64,000 bases of DNA from Mycolicibacterium bacteremicum (GTDB lineage Bacteria; Actinomycetota; Actinomycetes; Mycobacteriales; Mycobacteriaceae): the NCBI RefSeq assembly GCF_943913955.1, contig NZ_CALUAE010000015.1, forward strand, positions 1-64,000. The letters are read 5' to 3'. Position numbers and translations under genes: made by a program. Position 1 is the stretch's first letter, and the number at the start of each line of letters is the position of its first letter. Of this stretch, positions 56,107-62,960 are shown in pieces. The notes beneath the pieces are model-generated. The model was given only the letters and a program-made list of their open reading frames with translations. It made no database searches and was not told the DNA's origin.

Positions 56107-57660
56107 ATGGAGGGTGTGACCGATACGCAGAATGCGGTGGACGATGCCGCCGTCGTCGACACCCGGTACGGCCCCGTGCGCGGGGGCGGCGACGGCGCCG
56201 TCGAGCACTGGCTGGGCATCCGCTACGCCGCCGCGCCGGTCGGCGACCTGCGCTGGCGGGCGCCGCAGCCGCCGCAGCCGTGGACCGAGCCTGCCGACGC
56301 CACCCGGGTGGGACCGGTGTGCCCGCAGCCGACCGATCCGCGGGTGCCGCTGGATCTGGGCGCTCCGCAGGGGACCGACTGTCTGACGCTCAACATCTGG
56401 GCGCCGCGCCGGTGCGGGCAACCGAAGCCGGTGCTGGTCTGGGTGCACGGCGGCGCCTATGTGCTGGGCTCGAGCGCGCAGCCGCTCTACAACGGCCGGA
56501 CACTGGCCGCCGACGGCGATGTCGTCGTGGTGACCGTCAACTACCGGTTGGGCGCCTTCGGCTTCCTGGACCTGTCCTGGCTCGGCGACGGCTTCGACAC
56601 CAACACCGGTCTGCGCGATGTGCTCTTCGCGCTGCACTGGGTACGCGACAACATCGCGAACTTCGGGGGCGACCCGGATCGGGTGACGCTGTTCGGCGAA
56701 TCGGCCGGTGCCGGTGTGGTGACCACCCTGCTGGCCAGTCCGGCCGCCGCGGGTCTGTTCGGTCGGGCCATCGCGCAGAGCTCGCCGGTGACCTCCGTCT
56801 ATGACCGGGAGCGTGCGCAACGCATCGGTGCGCAGTTCCTCGGCGAACTCGGGATGACGGCCGGACAATCCGATCAGCTGGGCACGCTGCCGGTGCCTGC
56901 GATCGTGGCCGCGTCCAAGCAGTTGTTCAACGATGTACCCCGGCTTGCGCCCGGCACCTTGGGTTTCGCGCCGATCGTCGACGGTGACCTGGTGCCCGAC
57001 TATCCGGTCCAGGTCGCCCGCGCCGGCCGGACCCTTCCGGTACCGCTGATCATCGGGACCAACGAGCACGAGGCCGCGTTGTTCCGCTGGATGCGCTCAC
57101 CGCTGCTGCCGATCACCGGCCGGGCCATCACCGAGATGTTCGCCGCCATCGCGCGCGAGCAGCCCGAGCTGCAGATCCCCGACCAGGCCCAGATCGGTGC
57201 GGTGTACCGGGGGCGGGGCAAGAAGCCCGGGCTCGGCGTGGCGCGCGACGTGGGGTTCCGGATGCCGACCATCTGGTTCGCCGAGGGACACGGCGAGGTC
57301 GCCCCCGTCTACATGTACCGGTTCGACTGGTCCACCCCGATGCTGCGTGCGGTCGGGTTGGGTGGTGCGCACGCCACCGAGTTGCCCTACGTTTTCGGCA
57401 ACCTGGTCGCCGGCCGCCGTGATCCGACCTTCAAGCTGGGCGGGCTGGCCGCCGGTACCGAGGTGTCCCGCCGGATGCGGGCGCGTTGGTGCACTTTCGC
57501 CGCCGGCGGAGCCCCCGACGCCGAGGCGGCGCCGCCGTGGCGCCGCTACGACCGCGAGGACCGCGCCAACCTGCTGATCGGCCGGGAGGACCGGGTGGTC
57601 TCGGACCCCGACCGCGTCCAGCGCGGTACCTGGGGCACGGAGGTACTCAGCTTCCGCTGA
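56107..57660 (+). CDS. Carboxylesterase / lipase family protein
   Basis: A 517-residue type-B carboxylesterase. Markers: RYAAAPVGDLRWRAPQPP, the EDCL-like GTDCLTLNIWAP (90-100), oxyanion hole HGGAYVLG (114-121), and the nucleophile elbow FGESAGAG with Ser199. It also has IVDGDLVPDYPVQVARAG and IIGTNEHEAALF. The catalytic His is probably near GGAHATELPYVFGN. It has no signal peptide, so it is probably cytoplasmic. ATG at 56107 or GTG at 56116. It would hydrolyse esters; the substrate is unknown. Confidence 0.9.
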   Translation: MEGVTDTQNAVDDAAVVDTRYGPVRGGGDGAVEHWLGIRYAAAPVGDLRWRAPQPPQPWTEPADATRVGPVCPQPTDPRVPLDLGAPQGTDCLTLNIWAPRRCGQPKPVLVWVHGGAYVLGSSAQPLYNGRTLAADGDVVVVTVNYRLGAFGFLDLSWLGDGFDTNTGLRDVLFALHWVRDNIANFGGDPDRVTLFGESAGAGVVTTLLASPAAAGLFGRAIAQSSPVTSVYDRERAQRIGAQFLGELGMTAGQSDQLGTLPVPAIVAASKQLFNDVPRLAPGTLGFAPIVDGDLVPDYPVQVARAGRTLPVPLIIGTNEHEAALFRWMRSPLLPITGRAITEMFAAIAREQPELQIPDQAQIGAVYRGRGKKPGLGVARDVGFRMPTIWFAEGHGEVAPVYMYRFDWSTPMLRAVGLGGAHATELPYVFGNLVAGRRDPTFKLGGLAAGTEVSRRMRARWCTFAAGGAPDAEAAPPWRRYDREDRANLLIGREDRVVSDPDRVQRGTWGTEVLSFR

Positions 57661-57688
57661 GCCGGATATGTGACCTGATCGCACCCGA

Positions 57689-57694
57689 TAGGCT
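57689..57694 (+). promoter_or_regulatory. -10 element TAGGCT, probable leaderless start
   Basis: TAGGCT ends 6 nt before the ATG at 57701, in the 40-bp gap after the carboxylesterase gene. Confidence 0.5.
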
Positions 57695-57700
57695 CCAGAC

Positions 57701-58648
57701 ATGGATGCCGTCACCGGGTTGCTCAACGCGCTGCCGCCGCAGATGCGCGATCCGGTGCTGTTCGCCATCCCGTTCTTCCTGCTGCTGCTCATCCTGGAGT
57801 GGACCGCCGCACGCCGGCTCGAACAGCTGGATTCGCAGCGCAGCCCGGCGGGGGCCTATCAGCGGCGCGACGCCTGGGCGAGCCTGTCGATGGGGTTGGT
57901 GTCGGTGGCCACCACCGCGGCGTGGAAGGCCGGTGCGCTGCTGGGCTACGCGGCCATCTACGCCTACCTCGCGCCCTGGCAACTGCCCGCCGACCGGTGG
58001 TACACATGGGTCATCGCGCTGCTCGGGGTGGATCTGCTGTTCTACACCTATCACCGCGTCGCGCACCGGGTCCGGCTCGTCTGGGCCACCCATCAGGCCC
58101 ATCACTCCAGCCGCTACTACAACTTCGCCACCGCCCTGCGGCAGAAGTGGAACAACAGCGGCGAGATCCTGATGTGGATTCCGCTGCCGCTGCTGGGGGT
58201 GCCGCCCTGGATGGTGTTCGCCAGCTTCTCGGTGAACCTGATCTACCAGTTCTGGGTGCATACCGAGCGCATCGACAAGCTCTGGCGGCCAATCGAATTC
58301 GTCTTCAACACGCCGTCACACCACCGCGTGCACCATGGCATGGACGCGGAGTACCTGGACAAGAATTACGGCGGCATTTTGATCATCTGGGACCGGATGT
58401 TCGGCACCTACCAGGACGAGTTGTTCCGCCCGCACTACGGATTGACCAAGCAGGTCGACACCTTCAACATCTGGACTCTGCAGACCCACGAGTACGTCGC
58501 CATCGCCCGCGATGTGCGTCGCGCGCGCCGCTGGCGGGACAGGCTCGGCTATGCGTTCGGCCCGCCCGGATGGTCGCCCCGCCCGGTCGGCGGTGGGCCC
58601 GCCGTGTCGCAGACCGAAGCGTCGGTGGCCACTGCACCGAGCACGTAG
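57701..58648 (+). CDS. Sterol desaturase / fatty acid hydroxylase family protein
   Basis: A 315-residue integral membrane di-iron enzyme. The histidine boxes are HRVAHRV, THQAHHSS and SHHRVHHGMD, with further His residues near the C-terminus, and there are four or more hydrophobic spans. The family hydroxylates or desaturates sterols, fatty acids or carotenoids at the membrane. In mycobacteria the substrate of most copies is not known. The frame ends in a Pro/Ser-rich tail. The FAD oxidoreductase gene starts 10 bp later. Confidence 0.9.
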   Translation: MDAVTGLLNALPPQMRDPVLFAIPFFLLLLILEWTAARRLEQLDSQRSPAGAYQRRDAWASLSMGLVSVATTAAWKAGALLGYAAIYAYLAPWQLPADRWYTWVIALLGVDLLFYTYHRVAHRVRLVWATHQAHHSSRYYNFATALRQKWNNSGEILMWIPLPLLGVPPWMVFASFSVNLIYQFWVHTERIDKLWRPIEFVFNTPSHHRVHHGMDAEYLDKNYGGILIIWDRMFGTYQDELFRPHYGLTKQVDTFNIWTLQTHEYVAIARDVRRARRWRDRLGYAFGPPGWSPRPVGGGPAVSQTEASVATAPST

Positions 58649-58658
58649 GGTGCCCAGG

Positions 58659-60065
58659 GTGAGAACCGTCTTCGATGCCCATGTCGACCCCGCGCTGGTC
58701 GAACGTTCGCTGGCGACAAGCACGTTCGCTCCGATGTGGCTGGACATCTGGCGCCCGGACTACCCGCGTCTGACCGGATCGCAGGACTGCGATCTGCTGG
58801 TGGTCGGCGGCGGATACACCGGTCTGTGGGCGGCCCTGCACGCCGCTGAACGCCACCCCGACCGCACGGTCGTGCTGATCGAGGCCGACCGTATCGGGTG
58901 GGCCGCCTCGGGGCGCAACGGCGGCTTCGTCGATGCCAGCCTGACCCATGGAACCGAGAACGGGAAGTCACGGTGGGCAGCTGAATTCGACACGCTCGAA
59001 GAACTCGGCAGGCAGAACCTGGACGGGATGGCCGCCGATATCGAGCGGCTCGGGCTCGACGCCGAGTGGGAGCGCACCGGCATGCTCTCGGTGGCCACCG
59101 AACCGCACCAGGTGGATTGGCTGGCCGAGTCGGCCGCGGCGGGGGAGGGCAGCTTCCTGGACGCGGATCAGGTGCGCGCGCAGGTCGACTCGCCGACCTA
59201 CCGGGCGGGGCTGTTCGAACCGGACACCTGTGCCCTGGTGCACCCGGCCAAGCTGGCCGTGGAACTGGCGCGCGCCTGCCGGGAGGTCGGTGTGCAGATC
59301 CACGAGCAGACCCGGGCGCAGTCGCTGGAGTCGGCCGGCGGGGGCCTGCGGGTCGACACCGGCTCGGGCGTGCTGACTGCGCGGCAGGTCGTGTTGGCCA
59401 CCAACGTGTTTCCCAGCCTGCTGCGGCGCAATCGGTGGTTCACCGTGCCGGTGTATGACTATGTGCTGTCCACCGAGCCGCTGACCGCCGCGCAGCTCGA
59501 CCGGATCGGCTGGGCCGGCCGGCAAGGCGTCGGGGACTGCGCCAACCAGTTCCACTACTACCGGCTCAGCGCCGACAACCGCCTCGTGTGGGGCGGTTAT
59601 GACGCCGTCTATCACTTCGGCCGTCGGGTCGATCCGGCCTACGAGGACCGGCCGCAGACCTACCGGCGGCTGGCCGAGCACTTCTTCATCACCTTCCCGC
59701 AGCTCGACGATGTCCGGTTCAGCCACCGGTGGGCGGGCGCCATCGACACCAACACCCGGTTCTGCGCGCACTGGGGCACCGCCCACCGCGGGCGGGTGGC
59801 CTATGTCAACGGGTTCACCGGCCTGGGCGTGGGCGCGACCCGGTTCGCCGCCGATGTCTGTCTCGACCTGCTGGACGGGGTGTCGACGCCGCGCACCCGG
59901 TTGGAGATGGTGCGCAAGAAGCCGCTTCCGTTCCCGCCGGAACCCGTCGCCTCGGTGGGAATCCAGGCGACGCGGTGGTCGCTGGACCGCGCCGACCATG
60001 CGGCCGGCCGGCGCAATCTGCTGCTGCGCACCCTGGACAGGCTGGGTCTGGGCTTCGACTCCTGA
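58659..60065 (+). CDS. FAD-dependent amine/amino-acid oxidoreductase (DAO family)
   Basis: A 468-residue flavoprotein with the dinucleotide fold LLVVGGGYTGLWAALHAAE (about 42-60). The motif RIGWAASGRNGGFVDASLTHG is characteristic of gamma-glutamylputrescine oxidase/PuuB-like and DAO-family enzymes. The C-terminal RWAGAIDTNTRFCAHWG and NGFTGLGVGATRFAADV (FAD contact) complete the pattern. It would oxidise an amine or imino substrate. GTG at 58659 has TAGGGT 7 nt upstream (58646-58651). A long in-frame extension upstream runs antiparallel in character to the sterol-desaturase gene end and is rejected. Confidence 0.87.
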   Translation: MRTVFDAHVDPALVERSLATSTFAPMWLDIWRPDYPRLTGSQDCDLLVVGGGYTGLWAALHAAERHPDRTVVLIEADRIGWAASGRNGGFVDASLTHGTENGKSRWAAEFDTLEELGRQNLDGMAADIERLGLDAEWERTGMLSVATEPHQVDWLAESAAAGEGSFLDADQVRAQVDSPTYRAGLFEPDTCALVHPAKLAVELARACREVGVQIHEQTRAQSLESAGGGLRVDTGSGVLTARQVVLATNVFPSLLRRNRWFTVPVYDYVLSTEPLTAAQLDRIGWAGRQGVGDCANQFHYYRLSADNRLVWGGYDAVYHFGRRVDPAYEDRPQTYRRLAEHFFITFPQLDDVRFSHRWAGAIDTNTRFCAHWGTAHRGRVAYVNGFTGLGVGATRFAADVCLDLLDGVSTPRTRLEMVRKKPLPFPPEPVASVGIQATRWSLDRADHAAGRRNLLLRTLDRLGLGFDS

Positions 60066-60143
60066 CCGGACGTGTCGGGCAGGTCCAAACGGGGCCGCCC
60101 GCGCGCGGTGGTGTCTACGCTGGCGGGACGAGGGGAGAACGCC

Positions 60144-60359
60144 ATGGGGATTCGACTTCAACGCGCCAGGAAACCCGAGCCGGCACCGGCGCCACCGGGC
60201 CCGGGGCCGCGGACCTATGCCGTGGTGTCCGGTGACACGTTGTGGGGGATCGCGGAACGGTTCTACGGCGACGGCAGCCAGAGCCGGCGGATCGCCGACG
60301 CCAGCGGTCTGACCGACGTCGATCTGGTCCATCCCGGCCAGATTCTGACCCTCCCGTAG
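60144..60359 (+). CDS. Small LysM-domain protein
   Basis: A 71-residue protein consisting of a basic, Pro-rich N-terminal part (KPEPAPAPPGPGPR) and one LysM domain, TYAVVSGDTLWGIAERFYGDGSQSRRIADASGLTDVDLVHPGQILTLP. LysM binds N-acetylglucosamine polymers such as peptidoglycan. It has no signal peptide, so how it would reach the wall is unclear; cytoplasmic stand-alone LysM proteins are known in mycobacteria. ATG at 60144 follows AGGGGAG. Confidence 0.87.
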   Translation: MGIRLQRARKPEPAPAPPGPGPRTYAVVSGDTLWGIAERFYGDGSQSRRIADASGLTDVDLVHPGQILTLP

Positions 60360-60514
60360 GGGGTGGAGAACGCTACGCGATGGTGCGCGTGTTACTGGTG
60401 TGACACGCGGGCTGTTACGAGACGTGTGGTGTAACGAGATCTGACCGTTATCCGATTCACCTGACAGCACCCCGGTAGCTTCGTCCGCAAGGGGTGGGAG
60501 GATCGGAGGGCTGG

Positions 60515-61258
60515 ATGCGTGCACGGCGGTTCCTGACGATGGTCGCGGCGGCCGCCGCGGCCGTGACACTGTCCCCGGCGGCCCCGGCCGGCGCCGATCC
60601 GGGTGTCACGGTGCACCCCGGCATGGAGATCCGGCAGGGCAGCACGATGTGCACGCTCGGCTTCGTCGACCCGGTGGCCCGGGTGGCCTTCACGGCCGGC
60701 CACTGCCGCGGCGAGGGCCCGGTCACCGATCGATTCGGCAACGTCGTCGGTGCGATGGCCCTCTTCGATGACAACACCCCGGACGGCGCCACGGTCACCG
60801 GCGACCACCAACTCGCCGACTGGGGCGCCATCACCCTCCATCCCGATGTCGCGGTCAACACCGCGCTGCCCGGCGGGCGCCCGTTGGTGATGGACCAGTC
60901 GCTGCCGGCGCAGCAGCCCGGGCAGCCGGTCTGCCATTTCGGCATCGTGACCGGCGAGAGCTGTGGGACGGTCGCCGCCGTGAACAACGGCTGGTTCACC
61001 ATGAAGGACGGTGTGGTCAGCCAGAAGGGTGACTCCGGCGGTCCGGTCTACGTCGTGGGGCCCGACGGCAACGCCGTCATCGTCGGCCTGTTCAACAGCA
61101 CCTGGGGCGGTGCCCCGACCGCGGTGTCCTGGCAGGCCACCGTCCCGCGGATCCGCGAGGCGGTCGGCACTCAGCCGGCCAGTTCGAACACCGGTATCGA
61201 GGCGGCGATCTCCCTGACCTCGGATTCGGTCGACGAGGGCGTCAGCCCGCCGGCGTGA
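60515..61258 (+). CDS. Exported trypsin-like serine protease
   Basis: A 247-residue secreted protease of chymotrypsin fold. The signal peptide (RRFLTMVAAAAAAVTLSPAAPAGA) ends near residue 27. The catalytic triad is His63 (TAGHC), Asp102 (LADWG) and Ser173 (KGDSGGPVY), and four cysteines can make two disulfides. There is no PDZ domain and no C-terminal membrane anchor, unlike HtrA-type or MarP proteins. ATG at 60515 has CGGAGGG upstream. The last 29 codons overlap the convergent Ddn-type gene. Confidence 0.9.
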   Translation: MRARRFLTMVAAAAAAVTLSPAAPAGADPGVTVHPGMEIRQGSTMCTLGFVDPVARVAFTAGHCRGEGPVTDRFGNVVGAMALFDDNTPDGATVTGDHQLADWGAITLHPDVAVNTALPGGRPLVMDQSLPAQQPGQPVCHFGIVTGESCGTVAAVNNGWFTMKDGVVSQKGDSGGPVYVVGPDGNAVIVGLFNSTWGGAPTAVSWQATVPRIREAVGTQPASSNTGIEAAISLTSDSVDEGVSPPA

Positions 61259-61611
61259 CCCTTCACCTCCCAGAACCAACGATTTAGATAGCGCCGGATC
61301 AGATCCGGCTTCTCGGCATCGGCGATCTCCACCACGCGTAGCCGGGTGCGCTTCCATCGCGGGCCGGTCTCCACGAAGCCGGCCGCCCGGGCGTTGCGGA
61401 CCCACTGTGTGTTCCCGCGGGTGGCCACCACGTAATCGCGGCCGTCGACGGTCAGCACGTTGACCACGACCGGCCGCCACTTGCCGGTCGTGCGGCCACG
61501 GACCCGCAGCGCGCGGCTGCCGGCGATCTCGACACCCAGTTCGGCCAGTTGCCGGATGACGGCATTGGCTGCCCGGGCGAGGCGGTTCGGTTCGTCGTAA
61601 CGAGTGGTCAT
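61171..61611 (-). CDS. Ddn-type F420/quinone nitroreductase family protein
   Basis: A 146-residue member of the PF04075 family (deazaflavin-dependent nitroreductase, Ddn): RLARAANAVIRQLAELGVEIAGSRALRVRGRTTGKWRPVVVNVLTVDGRDYVVATRGNTQWVRNARAAGFVETG. The RGRTTGKWRPVVVN strand and the RGNTQWVRNARAAG helix are family hallmarks for binding F420 or a related flavin. The last part is the typical RYLNRWFWEVKGHAGGL...PVFELAG. ATG at 61611 is chosen because the earlier part of the longer frame overlaps the TetR gene antisense. It is divergent from that TetR gene and probably controlled by it. Confidence 0.85.
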   Translation of the reverse strand: MTTRYDEPNRLARAANAVIRQLAELGVEIAGSRALRVRGRTTGKWRPVVVNVLTVDGRDYVVATRGNTQWVRNARAAGFVETGPRWKRTRLRVVEIADAEKPDLIRRYLNRWFWEVKGHAGGLTPSSTESEVREIAASIPVFELAG

Positions 61612-61631
61612 CTCGATCCTTTCAAGTGTGA

Positions 61632-61694
61632 GCGGTGCTCTCGGTTCAACTGTGGCATCGACTCGCGGAAAATTCAAGAGCAGTGTTCTCGTTT
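61632..61694. promoter_or_regulatory. Direct repeat in the Ddn-tetR divergent region
   Basis: GCGGTGCTCTCGGTT (61632-61646) and GCAGTGTTCTCGTTT (61680-61694) match in 12 of 15 positions. Each is preceded by TTCAAG (61621-61626 and 61673-61678). The copies are 48 bp apart in the 100-bp region between the two divergent starts. They may be regulator-binding sites. Confidence 0.4.
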
Positions 61695-61711
61695 GTGGCA
61701 GACTGGCGGCC

Positions 61712-62401
61712 GTGGGCAAGCGGCAGGACACCCGGGAGCGGATCGAGGCGGCGATCATCGAGGTCGGGCGTCGCCACCTGGTCACCGATGGGGCGGCCGG
61801 CCTGTCGCTACGGGCGATCGCCCGCGACCTCGGCATGGTGTCCTCGGCCGTCTATCGCTATGTCGCCGGTCGCGATGATCTGCTGACACTCCTCCTGGTC
61901 GATGCCTACGACGAACTCGCCGACGCGGTCGATGCCGCCGCGGCGTCCGGGCCGTGGGGGACCCGGTTCGCAGCGCTGGCTCATGCGGCGCGCGCCTGGG
62001 CGCTGGAGCAGCCCGCGCGCTGGGCACTGCTCTACGGCAGTCCGGTGCCCGGATATCACGCGCCGGCCGAGTTGACCGTGGGGCCGGGCACCCGGGTGAT
62101 CGCCACACTGTTCGCGGTCATCGCCGACGGGGTGCGCGAGGGGTTGGTGGGGGATCCGAAAGGTGCTGTCGGCGAACCCGTTTCGGCTGATTTCGACGGC
62201 ATCCGGCAGGAGTTCGGGTTCGCCGGCGGTGACCGGCTGATGATCCGATGCCTGCTCGTCTGGGCCGCGCTGGTCGGTGCCATCAGCCTGGAGGTGTTCG
62301 GGCAGTACGGGGCGGACACCCTCACCGATCCGCGCGCGGTGTTCGACGCGCAGATCGAGGTGCTGGCGCTCACGTTGACCGGCGACGCGAGGCAAAACTA
62401 G
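61712..62401 (+). CDS. TetR family transcriptional regulator
   Basis: A 229-residue regulator: KRQDTRERIEAAIIEVGRRHLVTDGAAGLSLRAIARDLGMVSSAVYRYVAGRDDLLTLLLVDAYDELADAV is a clear TetR DNA-binding domain. The C-terminal domain (LAHAARAWALEQPARWALLYGSPVPGYHAPAELTVGPG) is the WHG/TetR_C_13 type. GTG at 61712 is preferred; an upstream in-frame ATG at 61604 would run through the direct-repeat region. It is divergent from the Ddn-type gene. The KstR-boxed operon starts 45 bp after its stop and is probably under separate control. Confidence 0.9.
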   Translation: MGKRQDTRERIEAAIIEVGRRHLVTDGAAGLSLRAIARDLGMVSSAVYRYVAGRDDLLTLLLVDAYDELADAVDAAAASGPWGTRFAALAHAARAWALEQPARWALLYGSPVPGYHAPAELTVGPGTRVIATLFAVIADGVREGLVGDPKGAVGEPVSADFDGIRQEFGFAGGDRLMIRCLLVWAALVGAISLEVFGQYGADTLTDPRAVFDAQIEVLALTLTGDARQN

Positions 62402-62412
62402 AACCTGTTCTA
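62399..62412. promoter_or_regulatory. KstR box (perfect match)
   Basis: TAGAACCTGTTCTA fits the published KstR consensus TNNAACNNGTTNNA exactly and is part of a 16-bp perfect palindrome (62398-62413). It lies 21 bp upstream of the TATTCT -10, over the -35 region of the VOC-gene promoter. KstR is the TetR-type repressor of cholesterol catabolism in mycobacteria and rhodococci. Confidence 0.8.
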
Positions 62413-62433
62413 GCCATCGCGACGCGCTGGCGA

Positions 62434-62439
62434 TATTCT
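62434..62439 (+). promoter_or_regulatory. -10 element TATTCT, probable leaderless start
   Basis: TATTCT ends 7 nt before the ATG at 62447, so the transcript probably starts at or beside the start codon. The KstR box occupies the -35 side. Confidence 0.6.
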
Positions 62440-62446
62440 CACTGCG

Positions 62447-62941
62447 ATGGCTGATCAGACACCTGTCCAGGTTGCCTGGGTGACCGGCGACCTCGACGCC
62501 ACCGAGCGGCTTCTCACCGCGCTGCTCGGTGCGCGGACGTGGTTCCGCATGCCCGGTGTGCATTTCGGGCCGGACGGCTGCACCCATCGCGGTGCGCCGG
62601 CGGACTTCGTCGCCGACATCTCGCTGAGCTATGCCGGTGATCTGCAGCTCGAGCTGATCGCCCCGGTGCGCGGTGACAGCATCTACGCCGAGTTCCTCGC
62701 GGCCTCCGGCCCTGGGCTGCATCACATCTGCCGCGCGGTGGCCGACGAGGATGCCTTCGAGACCGCGCTGCGCGAGGCCGACGCCGCCGGTGCCCCCGTC
62801 GTCACCCGGGGCGTGATGCCAGGCGGCATGCGCTTCGGCTACGTCGACGGTGCCGCCGCCGGGGTGCCCTACCTCGAGATCGCCTACATCCCGGACGAGA
62901 TCCAGGCCTTCTTCGACCACATCAAACAGCAGCAACAGTGA
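62447..62941 (+). CDS. VOC-fold (glyoxalase-like) protein of a KstR-boxed operon
   Basis: A 164-residue vicinal-oxygen-chelate protein. The opening QVAWVTGDLDATERLLTALLGARTWFRM and the later LQLELIAPVRGDSIYAEFLAASGPGLHHICRAVADEDAFETALREADAAGAPVV match glyoxalase/methylmalonyl-CoA-epimerase-like members, with possible metal ligands His94-His95 and Glu residues in LQLELI and YLEIAYI. The KstR box and the following flavin dehydrogenase suggest a step in sterol breakdown, but the reaction is not known. The next gene starts 19 bp after this stop. Confidence 0.85.
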   Translation: MADQTPVQVAWVTGDLDATERLLTALLGARTWFRMPGVHFGPDGCTHRGAPADFVADISLSYAGDLQLELIAPVRGDSIYAEFLAASGPGLHHICRAVADEDAFETALREADAAGAPVVTRGVMPGGMRFGYVDGAAAGVPYLEIAYIPDEIQAFFDHIKQQQQ

Positions 62942-62960
62942 CCGCGCCCGAGGAGACAAC

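Noticed and set aside
60360..60514. Candidate c-di-AMP-type riboswitch or operator before the serine protease
   Set aside because: Repeated GTTAC and GTAAC pieces are present, but they do not assemble into a recognisable riboswitch, and the usual target (a LysM or Rpf gene) lies upstream, not downstream.
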